Position numbers and translations under genes: made by a program. From an uncultured Actinomycetes bacterium (GTDB lineage: Bacteria; Actinomycetota; Acidimicrobiia; Acidimicrobiales; RAAP-2): DNA of 64,000 bases. The notes beneath the pieces were generated by a model. It saw nothing but the letters and a program-made list of their open reading frames with translations, did no database searches and was not told the DNA's origin. This document shows, piece by piece, positions 20,041 through 29,445 of this stretch. How positions within the stretch are numbered: position 1 is the stretch's first letter; every line of letters starts with the position of its first letter. The DNA lies in assembly GCA_903873775.1 (NCBI GenBank), contig CAIQPR010000010.1:49117-113116 (forward strand), written 5' to 3'.

Positions 20041-20691
20041 ATGACCACCGTCGAGTCCGAACAGTTGATCACCATCACCCCCGAAGCGCGCGAGGTCGTG
20101 ATGAACGCCCTGACGAGCGAAGACCCGTCGGGTGCGCTCGCGCTCTACGTCGAGGTGACGGGCATTGCTCGTGGGGGTTACACCTACGACCTCTACTTCT
20201 CCGAAGTGGGAGATGCCAGTGACACCGCGGTGGTGCACGTCGACGGCGACCTCACCGTCGTCATCCCGACAACCAGCGCCGATCGTCTCCGCGGCAGTCG
20301 CCTGGAGTTCTCCGAAGAGGGCGGTGGGGGATTGATTCTCGTCAACCCCAACGGACCAAGCCCCGAGGAAGCCAACCCGGGTGTTCCCGCGGACGTGCTG
20401 AAGAAGGGTCTGGAATTCGCGCTCGCGCAGCAGGCCATCGGCATCCTGGAAGCGCACGTCAATCCGTCGATCGCGAGTCACGGCGGACGCGCGGACCTCG
20501 TCGCATTCGACGACGACAAGATGGTCGCGTTCGTTCGTTTGTCCGGTGGGTGCCAGGGGTGCGCGATGAGTCGCATGACGTTGTCGCAGGGTATTGAAGC
20601 GACGCTCAAGGAGCAGATGCCCGCGCTCGTCGGTGTCGTTGACGTGACCGATCACCTCTCGGGCGAGAACCCCTTCTACACGCACGAGTAG
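20041..20691 (+). CDS. NfuA-like Fe-S carrier (A-type-like N-terminus plus NifU C-terminal domain)
   Basis: VRLSGGCQGCAMSRMTLSQGIEATLKEQMPALVGVVDVTDH (CxxC); start at MTTVESEQL. Confidence 0.85.
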   Translation: MTTVESEQLITITPEAREVVMNALTSEDPSGALALYVEVTGIARGGYTYDLYFSEVGDASDTAVVHVDGDLTVVIPTTSADRLRGSRLEFSEEGGGGLILVNPNGPSPEEANPGVPADVLKKGLEFALAQQAIGILEAHVNPSIASHGGRADLVAFDDDKMVAFVRLSGGCQGCAMSRMTLSQGIEATLKEQMPALVGVVDVTDHLSGENPFYTHE

Positions 20692-20719
20692 GTCGCAACG
20701 CGGCACCTAGCATGGGTGG

Positions 20720-21910
20720 ATGCTGCGCTTCTTAACTGCGGGTGAAAGTCACGGACCCGCCCTCACGGTCATTGTCGAAGGCCTTCCGGCCGGACTTCCC
20801 ATCACCGAAGAACAAATTGGTGATGAATTGGCGCGCCGTCGACTGGGCTACGGGCGAGGACCACGCATGCGCTTCGAACGCGACGAGATCAAGATCCTGG
20901 GCGGCGTGCGCCACGGCCGGACGCTCGGTTCTCCGGTGGCTATTGAAATTCTCAACTCCGAGTGGCCCAAATGGGAGACGGAGATGTCGGCGGCCCCGGG
21001 ATCTCCGAGCAAGAAATTGACGCAGCCCCGTCCCGGCCACGCCGACCTTGTCGGGATGCAGAAGTACGGCTTCGACGACGCCCGTGACGTGTTGGAGCGA
21101 GCGAGTGCGCGCGAAACTGCCGCCCGGGTTGCCGCGGGTGCACTGGCGAAGGCGTTGCTCGGACATCTCGGTATCGCCATCGTGAGCCACGTCGCACGCA
21201 TTGGCGCCGTGGCCACCTCCCACGACCACCGCCCCGGTCCCAATGACCTCAATGTCGTGGACGACTCGGAAGTGCGTTGCTTTGATCCCGCCACGTCGGA
21301 GGCCATGATCGCGGAGATCAAGGCGGCGGCCAAGGAGGGGGACTCCCTCGGTGGGGTCGCCGAAGTCATTGCCTACGGCGTGCCCGCGGGGCTTGGTTCT
21401 CACGTGCACTGGGACCGCAAAATGGATGGTCTCTTGGCCGGCGCACTCATGTCCATTCAGGCGGTCAAGGCCGTGGAGATCGGCGACGGGGCGGAACAGG
21501 CGACGCAGCGCGGATCGGTGGCGCACGACGCCATCGCCGTTGACGAGGAGAACGCGAAGAGTGGCGGTTTCTCTCGGCGCACGGACCACGCGGGTGGGCT
21601 CGAGGGCGGCATGACGTCCGGGGCACCGCTGATTGCGCGAGTGTCGATGAAGCCGCTGGCGTCACTCAATCGTCCCGTCCTGGAGACGGTGGACGTCAAT
21701 ACGAAAGAATCGACTGTCTCGTTCAAGGAGCGCACCGACGTCACGGCCGTTCCCGCTCTCGGCGTCGTGGCGGAAGCGATGACGGCTCTTGTTCTCGCGT
21801 CCGAAGCTCTGCGGAAGTTTGGTGGGGATTCGGTAGCGGAATTTGTGCGCAACGCGGATGCGTACATCGCGCATCTGGGAGAAACGCCGAGTCGAGCACT
21901 CGGCGTCTAG
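20720..21910 (+). CDS. aroC: chorismate synthase
   Basis: LRFLTAGESHGPALTVIVEGLPAGLPI, RRLGYGRGPRM. Confidence 0.97.
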   Translation: MLRFLTAGESHGPALTVIVEGLPAGLPITEEQIGDELARRRLGYGRGPRMRFERDEIKILGGVRHGRTLGSPVAIEILNSEWPKWETEMSAAPGSPSKKLTQPRPGHADLVGMQKYGFDDARDVLERASARETAARVAAGALAKALLGHLGIAIVSHVARIGAVATSHDHRPGPNDLNVVDDSEVRCFDPATSEAMIAEIKAAAKEGDSLGGVAEVIAYGVPAGLGSHVHWDRKMDGLLAGALMSIQAVKAVEIGDGAEQATQRGSVAHDAIAVDEENAKSGGFSRRTDHAGGLEGGMTSGAPLIARVSMKPLASLNRPVLETVDVNTKESTVSFKERTDVTAVPALGVVAEAMTALVLASEALRKFGGDSVAEFVRNADAYIAHLGETPSRALGV

Positions 21911-21912
21911 CG

Positions 21913-22419
21913 ATGGACGCCATCGTCCTCGTGGGCTTGCCGGGCGTGGGCAAGTCAACCGTGGGTCGAGCACTCGGGGAGCGCCTCGGGATGCCCTTCG
22001 TTGATCTTGATGACGAGATCGCCGCATTCACTGGTCTCACTCCGGGAGATTTCATTCGTACGCGAGGCGAAGACGCTTTCCGCGCGTGTGAGGTCGAATG
22101 TCTGACGCGGTGTCTCGCGCACGATGGCGTGATCGCGACCGGCGGCGGTGTCGTGACCAGTGCCGGGGCGCGCGAACTCTTGCGGGACCATCGAGTGATT
22201 TGGCTCACCATGGACACGGGCGCCCTGGTGTCACGCGTGCGTGGTGGCGACCGACCCTTGCTCGGCGATGATCCGGCGACCTCGTTGGCCACCCTGGCTG
22301 AGGCTCGCTCGGCGCTCTACGCCGAGGTGGCCGACGCGAGTGTGAACGCCAATGCTCCTCTCGATGTCGTCGTGCGAGACATCATTGACGTCATGGAGAA
22401 GTGGGTTGCATGCGAGTAG
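21913..22419 (+). CDS. aroK: shikimate kinase
   Basis: VLVGLPGVGKSTVGRALGERLGMPFVDLDDEI. Confidence 0.95.
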   Translation: MDAIVLVGLPGVGKSTVGRALGERLGMPFVDLDDEIAAFTGLTPGDFIRTRGEDAFRACEVECLTRCLAHDGVIATGGGVVTSAGARELLRDHRVIWLTMDTGALVSRVRGGDRPLLGDDPATSLATLAEARSALYAEVADASVNANAPLDVVVRDIIDVMEKWVACE

Positions 22420-23456
22420 CGGTGAACTTAGGGGAACGTTCGTATGACATCGTGGTGGCATCGGGGGCGCGCCACGAATTGGCAGACGTCATCGCACAAC
22501 GTGTGCCCGACGCGCGCGCCGCGTGCGTCATCGTGCCGTCCTCCCTTCGTGCCCAGCCGTGGTGTGATCTCGAGACTGGGCTCGACACGACGTACATCGA
22601 GATTCCCGAGGGCGAGTCGGCGAAGTCGTTGACCAACCTGGAGAGCGTCTGTGACGCGCTCGTGCGCAGCGGCCTGTCCCGTAGAGACGTGATTGTGGGT
22701 GTGGGGGGCGGTGTCGCGACCGATCTGGCCGGATTTGCCGCGGCGGTCTATCTCCGCGGCGTCGCCGTGGTGCACGTGGCGACGACACTCCTCGCACAAG
22801 TCGACGCCGCTATTGGCGGCAAGACCGCCGTTAATCTCACCGCCGGCAAGAACTTGGTCGGCGCCTTTCACCAGCCGGCGGGCGTGCTGTGTGATCTCGA
22901 CGTGCTCGACACCTTGCCACCACGAGAAGTGGTGTGCGGACAAGGAGAGGTCGCCAAGGCGTGGCTCTTGCTGGGGCGCGGCGCCGAGGAATTGCGCGCC
23001 GCGTCTCGTGAAGAGTGGATTGGAGCGTCGGTCGCGCTCAAGGCGGACATTGTGAGCGACGACGAACGTGAAGGAGGCCGACGAGCCCTCCTCAATTACG
23101 GGCACACTCTCGCGCACGCGATCGAAGCGCACGCCCTCGCGGGTCATCCTCTCGACATCCTGCACGGCGAAGCTGTCTCGATCGGCGTGGCCTTCGCCGT
23201 CAGGCTCGCGCACCGCCTCGGTCGCGTGAACGATGGCGTCGTCGTGGCGCACGATGACGTTCTGAGCGTGTGGGGTCTACCGAAGGAACTCCCGACGGGG
23301 CTGCGTGCGGATGATCTGCTCGCCGCAATGTACCGGGACAAAAAGGCGCATCACGATTTGACCTTTGTGTTGCCGGGGGAGCGGGGCTTTGACGTGGTGC
23401 CTGGCGTTCCGTCGCATACGGTGAGAGACACCTTGCTGTCGTTTGGAGCACAATGA
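22410..23456 (+). CDS. aroB: 3-dehydroquinate synthase
   Basis: VGVGGGVATDLAGFAAAVYLRGVAVVHVATTLLAQVDAAIGGKTAVN. Confidence 0.96.
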   Translation: MRVAVNLGERSYDIVVASGARHELADVIAQRVPDARAACVIVPSSLRAQPWCDLETGLDTTYIEIPEGESAKSLTNLESVCDALVRSGLSRRDVIVGVGGGVATDLAGFAAAVYLRGVAVVHVATTLLAQVDAAIGGKTAVNLTAGKNLVGAFHQPAGVLCDLDVLDTLPPREVVCGQGEVAKAWLLLGRGAEELRAASREEWIGASVALKADIVSDDEREGGRRALLNYGHTLAHAIEAHALAGHPLDILHGEAVSIGVAFAVRLAHRLGRVNDGVVVAHDDVLSVWGLPKELPTGLRADDLLAAMYRDKKAHHDLTFVLPGERGFDVVPGVPSHTVRDTLLSFGAQ

Positions 23457-23899
23457 GTCGCATTCTCCTTTTGTCGGGTCCTAACTTGAACCTCCTCGGG
23501 ACGCGGGAACCCGAAATCTACGGAACCATGACATTGGAGGAGCACGTCGAGAGTTTCCGTGCTGTCGCCGCATCGTTCGGTGCCGAGGTTGACCACGTGC
23601 AGTCAAATTTTGAGGGCGTTCTCGTCGAAGCGCTCCACGCTGCTCGCGAGACGTCCGACGCGCTCGTCATCAACGCCGGTGCCCTGACGCACTACTCGTG
23701 GTCATTGCGCGACGCCCTCGACATCTTCGCCGGCGTCAAGATCGAGGTGCACATCTCGAACCCCGCGGCTCGCGAGCCCTTCCGTCACGTCTCCGCAATT
23801 GCTGCGGTCGTCGACGGGTCTATCGCGGGGTTCGGACACCTCGGCTACCTTCTGGCGGCGTACGCCGTGCGCGACCTGCTCTCCGCCCGCTCCGAGTAG
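23453..23899 (+). CDS. aroQ: 3-dehydroquinate dehydratase type II
   Basis: LLLSGPNLNLLGTREPEIYG, VINAGALTHYSWSLRDAL, EVHISNPAAREPFRH. Confidence 0.96.
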   Translation: MSRILLLSGPNLNLLGTREPEIYGTMTLEEHVESFRAVAASFGAEVDHVQSNFEGVLVEALHAARETSDALVINAGALTHYSWSLRDALDIFAGVKIEVHISNPAAREPFRHVSAIAAVVDGSIAGFGHLGYLLAAYAVRDLLSARSE

Positions 23900-23954
23900 C
23901 CCCGGCTCAACGCCTAAACTGGCCACCGCGTTCATTCAGAAAGGTCCGCGTCAT

Positions 23955-24518
23955 ATGCCCGCCATTTCCAGCAACGACATCAAGAACGGCATCACCCTCA
24001 AGATTGAGGACGGCCTCTTCACAGTCATTGAGTTCCAGCACGTGAAGCCGGGGAAGGGTGGCGCATTCGTTCGCACGAAGTTGCGTAATGCCCGTTCGGG
24101 TTCGGTCATTGAGCGGACCTATCGTTCCGACGAGCGCCTGGAGCAGGCCATCATCGACAAGCGCGACATGCAGTACCTGTACCGCGACGGCGAGGATTAC
24201 ATCTTCATGGACCAGTCGACGTACGACCAGGTGCCGGTGTCGGCGAAGAATCTTGGCGCGGCCGCCAACTTCCTGAAGGAAACCGGAACGGCGATCCTCA
24301 TGATCAACGAGGACGAGATCATCGGCGTGGAACTTCCCGCGTCCGTGGAATTGCTCGTCGCCGACACGGAGCCGGGCATTCAGGGCGACCGCGTCTCCGG
24401 TGCTCGCAAGCCCGCCACGCTCGAGACCGGGTACGTCGTGCAGGTCCCGCTCTTCGTGGGTCCCGGCGAAATGATCAAGGTCGACACGCGTTCGGGTGAA
24501 TACCTGACGAGGGCATAA
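23955..24518 (+). CDS. efp: elongation factor P
   Basis: NDIKNGITLKIEDGLFTVIEFQHVKPGKGGAFVRTKLRN; start MPAISS with upstream SD aaagg. Confidence 0.97.
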   Translation: MPAISSNDIKNGITLKIEDGLFTVIEFQHVKPGKGGAFVRTKLRNARSGSVIERTYRSDERLEQAIIDKRDMQYLYRDGEDYIFMDQSTYDQVPVSAKNLGAAANFLKETGTAILMINEDEIIGVELPASVELLVADTEPGIQGDRVSGARKPATLETGYVVQVPLFVGPGEMIKVDTRSGEYLTRA

Positions 24519-24919
24519 TGAGCGAACTCGGCGTCGCGCGTCATCGCGCCCGCGAACGCGCGTTCGAACTTCTGTACGAGTTGACCATCAAGGAACGCAC
24601 GACGGCCGCACTGCTCAATGAGCTGCCCGTCGCTCCCGACCCCTACACGGTGGCGCTGCTGACGTCCGTTGAGGCGCATCGGGACTGGGCGGACGATCTG
24701 TTGTCCAATTACTCCACGGAGTGGCCTCTCGATCGCATGGCCATGGTGGATCGGCTCATCATGGAGCTCGCCCTCTGTGAGTTGCGCATTGACGACGCAC
24801 CACCGCGGGCAGTGATCTTGGACGAAGCGGTGGAGTTCGCCAAGGTGTACTCCACGGATGGTTCTCCGGGCTACGTGAATGGCGTCCTCGCGGCGTGCTT
24901 TAATCACTACAGTTCGTAG
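24518..24919 (+). CDS. nusB: transcription antitermination factor NusB
   Basis: RHRARERAFELLYE, ILDEAVEFAKVYSTDGSPGYVNGVLA. Confidence 0.95.
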   Translation: MSELGVARHRARERAFELLYELTIKERTTAALLNELPVAPDPYTVALLTSVEAHRDWADDLLSNYSTEWPLDRMAMVDRLIMELALCELRIDDAPPRAVILDEAVEFAKVYSTDGSPGYVNGVLAACFNHYSS

Positions 24920-24937
24920 TAGCGATTCGAGAACACC

Positions 24938-26671
24938 ATGATGCCGGGCGACGGAAACACGAGTATTACGAACCCTTACGTGGTGGCTCTGTTTCACCAT
25001 TCGCTATCGGTGCAATTTGGGTGGATCGCCGGGCTCGCTCTGGTGATCGTGGGCTTCATTGTGTTCTTCCAGATGCGGCACGCGCCCAGTACAACAACCG
25101 AGGCCCGCTCGAGGACCTTCTTGCGCTGGAGTTTCGGTCTGTTCTGGGTGATTGACGGACTCCTTCAATTTCAACCGGCGATGCCTCTTGGGCTCGCCAA
25201 TGATGTCGTGGCCCCTGCGGCCGACGGAACGCCGTTCTGGCTCCACTCACTCATGTACGACGGCATCAACGTCTGGAACCGGTATCCGATCGCCCTCGCC
25301 GCGGCGACAGCCTGGATCCAATTGGGGATTGGTCTACTCATCCTTTCGAGTCGCGGGCGCGCGTCGCGCATTGCGGGGGCCGTGTCGGTGGGATGGGGAC
25401 TACTCGTCTGGGTCGTCGGTAACGGCATGGGTGGGATTTTTTCGACGGATGCGTCCTTCCTCTTCGGCTGGCCGGGTGCGGTCGCCTTCTACGTCATCGC
25501 CGGCGTGTGGCTGGCTCTGCCCGAACGGATGATGCCGGAGCCGTTTTCCAAGGTGTCGCTCCGCCTCGTATCGGTCATCCTCGGCGTCGGCGTGATTCTT
25601 CAGATGCTGCCCGATCACCAGTTCTGGCACGGGGGTCACACGAACGCGCTCACCGCGATGGCGACGTCAATGACGCAGAGTGCTCAGCCGCACTGGTTCG
25701 CGTCACTCGTCAATGAGGGCGCCACGGTCGCGTCGGCCATGGGTGGTGGATTCAACATCGTGGTCATTCTCTGGATGGGACTCTGCGCATTCGGCCTGTG
25801 GCAGAGCTCCGCGGCGTCCTGGCGGTGGCCGATTTACGTGTTCGTCGGCGGCTGCGTGGTCTGGTGGATTTTCGCGCAAGATGCGGCGTTCTTCGGCGGG
25901 CTGTCGACGGATGTGAATTCGATGCTGCCGGTGTCTGCGTTGGTGCTGTGTGCGTCCCCGATGGTCCGCAGCAAAGGTCCGGTGGCCCTGCCGCTACCCG
26001 AATTGTCGCGGCGAACTTTCGCCACGTTCTTCGGGGGGCTGGCGGTCGCGTTCTTGGTGGTCGCGCTGATTCCAATGATTCGCACGAGCGTGTCCTCCGG
26101 GGCGGAGACCACCCAGTTCATTGTCCAGAACGGACAGGTGGAGATTTACCCAACGGGTAGCACGGCGTTTCCGTTCACGTTCACAGATCAGCACGGCCAC
26201 GTGTTCTCTTTCCCGACAGCGAATGGGAAGTACACGCTTCTCACATGGCTCGATCCCGTGTGCTGGACTGATTGCCCGTTGCTCGCCGCGCAACTCAAGG
26301 CCCTCGACGCGCAGCTCACTCCGTCACAGCGTGATCGATTGCAGATTGTCGCGGTGGCGGCCGATCCCTACCACGAGCAGGTGCGCGACATCCATCACTT
26401 CATTGCGCAGCACCAGTTGGGCGACATGGACAACTTTTTCTTTGTCACGGGCACGCGCGAGAAGCTGGCGCAGAACTACAACGATTACGGCATCACGGTG
26501 TCCATGAAGCGCACGGACCGTATGTCGATCCACACCGACGTGATGTACGTCATCGATCCCCACGGGCAAATTCGTGCGTCCATTCCCGATGACCCGCCCA
26601 ATGGTCAATCGGGTACGACCTCGGCCGTGACGGTCCTGGCACAAACGCTGACGAGCGTCGGGTTCAAGTAG
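24938..26671 (+). CDS. polytopic membrane protein fused to SCO1/redoxin-like thioredoxin-fold domain
   Basis: Multiple hydrophobic segments, then FPFTFTDQHGHVF...LDPVCWTDCPLLAAQL (CxxxC) ... RMSIHTDVMYVID. Confidence 0.85.
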   Translation: MMPGDGNTSITNPYVVALFHHSLSVQFGWIAGLALVIVGFIVFFQMRHAPSTTTEARSRTFLRWSFGLFWVIDGLLQFQPAMPLGLANDVVAPAADGTPFWLHSLMYDGINVWNRYPIALAAATAWIQLGIGLLILSSRGRASRIAGAVSVGWGLLVWVVGNGMGGIFSTDASFLFGWPGAVAFYVIAGVWLALPERMMPEPFSKVSLRLVSVILGVGVILQMLPDHQFWHGGHTNALTAMATSMTQSAQPHWFASLVNEGATVASAMGGGFNIVVILWMGLCAFGLWQSSAASWRWPIYVFVGGCVVWWIFAQDAAFFGGLSTDVNSMLPVSALVLCASPMVRSKGPVALPLPELSRRTFATFFGGLAVAFLVVALIPMIRTSVSSGAETTQFIVQNGQVEIYPTGSTAFPFTFTDQHGHVFSFPTANGKYTLLTWLDPVCWTDCPLLAAQLKALDAQLTPSQRDRLQIVAVAADPYHEQVRDIHHFIAQHQLGDMDNFFFVTGTREKLAQNYNDYGITVSMKRTDRMSIHTDVMYVIDPHGQIRASIPDDPPNGQSGTTSAVTVLAQTLTSVGFK

Positions 26672-26674
26672 ACC

Positions 26675-27523
26675 GTGGCTCCCGGAGCGCTTGTTGCTAT
26701 TGTCGTCGCCGTCACGTTGATTTTTGCGACTGGGCGGCGCTGGCAAGAAGCGCGACTCCACCGCCGTCACGTACTTCCGTTCGCCGTCAGTCTGGTGGGA
26801 TGCGCCCTGTTGTGGTGGGTCACGGGAACTACGTGGGCGACGGATTCGATGACCAATCTGGTCACGCACATGCTGTCGCACGTCGTGATCATGTTCCTCG
26901 TGCCTATTGCCTTCGTCTACGGCGGTGTGAGTCGACAGTGGTGGGTTCTGGTACCGGTGGGCCCCCGACGCGCCCTCCTGCGGTGGTGGTACGTACGTAG
27001 ACGCCGACTGCCGGCGTGGACCCGGTCGCCCGCACTGGCGTGCCTGGCGTTCAACGGAGCCATGGTCACCGCGCACGTACCAGTGATCTTCAACTACTGC
27101 ATGGGCCGCGAGTGGGCCATGCAGTGGTTGATGGACATGGGCTTTTTTGTCTCAGGATTGTGGTTCTTTCACTTTCTCGTGCCCTCCACGCCGCGAAGGG
27201 TCACGACGTCGTTGAAATGGCAGGCCATTCTCGTGGGGGCAACGGTGTTGGAAATGCTCTTTCTCGCGATGTCGATGTCGATCTTCACCCGCAGTGCGTG
27301 GTACGAAGCGGGCGCCATCGCCATGGGGATGACCACCACGGTGGGCTTTGACTTCCACCACCAACAACTCTCGGCCGGCATCCTGTGGGTTTGCGGGGAC
27401 TTCTGGGCCGTTCCTCTCGCCGTCGTGATTGTGCGTCGCGTCATGAAACGAGACGGATCGCTACTGTCATTTCTTGAGCGTCAAGTGGCCGTAGGGGGAC
27501 CGTCGCGTGGCGGGTCCGCTTGA
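26675..27523 (+). CDS. cytochrome c oxidase assembly protein, CtaG-like
   Basis: HMLSHVVIMFLVPIAFVYGG, hydrophobic multi-TM protein next to the SCO and cox genes. Confidence 0.75.
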   Translation: MAPGALVAIVVAVTLIFATGRRWQEARLHRRHVLPFAVSLVGCALLWWVTGTTWATDSMTNLVTHMLSHVVIMFLVPIAFVYGGVSRQWWVLVPVGPRRALLRWWYVRRRRLPAWTRSPALACLAFNGAMVTAHVPVIFNYCMGREWAMQWLMDMGFFVSGLWFFHFLVPSTPRRVTTSLKWQAILVGATVLEMLFLAMSMSIFTRSAWYEAGAIAMGMTTTVGFDFHHQQLSAGILWVCGDFWAVPLAVVIVRRVMKRDGSLLSFLERQVAVGGPSRGGSA

Positions 27524-27816
27524 TGGACCTTGGCCAAGTACTCATTCCACGCGTCAAGCGCCGGGTCGGGTCCCGGGTCCTCGGCTGACGCTGTGCGTTG
27601 GGAGGCGGCGTCTTCGCCACGCTCCTGCTGGAGGAGGCGTCGCCACATGAAGATGGCGTATCCCGCAAGCACGGGCCACTCGACGACGTAGGCCCAGGAC
27701 AAGGTGTTTCCGCCGAGCGCGCGTGACAGCTCGAAGACAAAGAGGGACCAACATAACAACTGCGCGATGACAAGACCAGCGTGCAGGCGAATGGTCGTCG
27801 ACGTTTGCGCACGCAT
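27481..27816 (-). CDS. small membrane hypothetical protein
   Basis: TM segments (GLVIAQLLCWSLFVFELSRALGG); start at MRAQTSTT; overlaps 3' end of ctaG-like gene. Confidence 0.55.
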   Translation of the reverse strand: MRAQTSTTIRLHAGLVIAQLLCWSLFVFELSRALGGNTLSWAYVVEWPVLAGYAIFMWRRLLQQERGEDAASQRTASAEDPGPDPALDAWNEYLAKVHQADPPRDGPPTAT

Positions 27817-27979
27817 CAACTCGATGGTAGCGGGCGAATTTTTCTCATCAGATTTGAACTTCGCGTGATCGGAATGCACACGAGCCGTTTCTCAAATAGA
27901 TATGCTGCAGGTTGTCAGTCAGTGGGGGCGTGACACCATGAAAATGGTGACTTCTCCTGCGCGCGGTAAGGAGGATGGC

Positions 27980-28687
27980 GTGAGTCGAGCTCGGGCAACG
28001 ATCGTGGCGCTGGTATCCATGGTGACCGGTGCTGGTGTGTTGGCACTTATGGCATTCGGTCTGGCGTCGGCGGCGCCTCATCAAAGCGCTCTCGTGGCCC
28101 AGTCACTCGGAACCACGAGTGTCACGGTTGACGGCAAGACGGTCACTATGCCGCACGTCGCACTTCGCATCGCGACCTATCCGGACTCCCTTGCGGGCGT
28201 CCACGGCGCCGGTGGCGGCGCACATCCCGATTGGGTGAGTTACTCCAATGACAACTTGGTCGTCCCCGCGCACGCCGAAGTCACGATGACTATTGATCAA
28301 TACGACTCTGGTGGCACGTTAAACAACCCGTTCTTTGCGAACGTGTGGGGGACCATTGGAGGCACGGCGTCCATGGACGGTCACGACGTGACCAAAGTCG
28401 ATCCGACGGCGGTAGGTCACACCTTCACTCTGCGCGGCATTCCCGGAAACGGCACGCCGTTGTTCGTATCCGTTCCTCTCCCCGAAGACTTCAACTCGAC
28501 GACGCCGGTGACAATCGGAGAAGGCGCGTATCCCGCTCCGGTCGTGGTCAAGTTCAGTTTCTTGACGGGATCCAAGGGTGTGTACAACTGGAACTGCGAG
28601 TTCCCGTGTGGCGGTAGCCGCATCGGCCAGTTCGGTCAAGCGATGTCAACGTTCGGGTACATGTCCGGCACGTTGACGGTGAAGTAG
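27980..28687 (+). CDS. secreted cupredoxin-like protein with CuA-like Cx3C motif
   Basis: AAGGAGG SD 5 nt before GTG at 27980; signal peptide; VGHTFTL...NWNCEFPCGGSRIGQFGQAMSTFGYMSGTLTV. Confidence 0.75.
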   Translation: MSRARATIVALVSMVTGAGVLALMAFGLASAAPHQSALVAQSLGTTSVTVDGKTVTMPHVALRIATYPDSLAGVHGAGGGAHPDWVSYSNDNLVVPAHAEVTMTIDQYDSGGTLNNPFFANVWGTIGGTASMDGHDVTKVDPTAVGHTFTLRGIPGNGTPLFVSVPLPEDFNSTTPVTIGEGAYPAPVVVKFSFLTGSKGVYNWNCEFPCGGSRIGQFGQAMSTFGYMSGTLTVK

Positions 28688-28695
28688 GGGGAATC

Positions 28696-29436
28696 GTGGC
28701 ACACAACAACGACACCAAGCAGGCCGTACGGTCCATCTTCTGGATCTGGCTCGTTCTCACGATCGTCGGCGTAGTCATTGGTATTTACGCACCTGGGTGG
28801 CTCATGCCGAAAGCGGCGAGCAGCACGATGCACCTCGTCATCTTGACGGTCATTGTCTTTTCCGTAGCCGCAGCACCCGTGGCGGCAATGGTGTATTCCA
28901 TCGCCCTCTACGCCCTCGTGAAGTGGCGGTGGCGCGGTGAGGGAGTCCCGCCGGACGGTCCGAATCTCCGCAACAACACCCCGTTGACCGCGGTGTGGGT
29001 CATTGGATCCACCGTGCTGACAATTTTCCTCTTGATCTGGGGCCTCGCTGCATTGGCCGTCGACGACGGGGGCGGCGGCGGAAAGAACCCGATGACGATT
29101 GATGTCACGGGCCAGCAATGGGCCTGGAGTTTCTCCTACCCGGGGACTCACGTGTCCTCCAACGAGCTCTACGTGCCCGTGAATGACAAAATCACTTTTG
29201 ACGTGACGTCCAAGGACGTTGTTCACGGTTTCTGGATTGTCCAGATGGGCGTAAAGGTGAACGCCAACCCGGGCGTGACGACCACGGTGTCGGTGACACC
29301 GGACAAGGTCGGCACGTACGACATTCGTTGCACCGAGATTTGCGGCCTCTACCACGCGTTCATGGTGACGCGCGTCAAGGTCCTGTCGGATGCAGATTTC
29401 TCTAAGTGGCTCGCGAGCCAACCGAGTCGGGCGTAG
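28696..29436 (+). CDS. coxB: cytochrome c oxidase subunit II
   Basis: GQQWAWSFSYPG, DVVHGFWI, CTEICGLYHAFM (CuA site). Confidence 0.95.
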   Translation: MAHNNDTKQAVRSIFWIWLVLTIVGVVIGIYAPGWLMPKAASSTMHLVILTVIVFSVAAAPVAAMVYSIALYALVKWRWRGEGVPPDGPNLRNNTPLTAVWVIGSTVLTIFLLIWGLAALAVDDGGGGGKNPMTIDVTGQQWAWSFSYPGTHVSSNELYVPVNDKITFDVTSKDVVHGFWIVQMGVKVNANPGVTTTVSVTPDKVGTYDIRCTEICGLYHAFMVTRVKVLSDADFSKWLASQPSRA

Positions 29437-29445
29437 GAGGTCACG

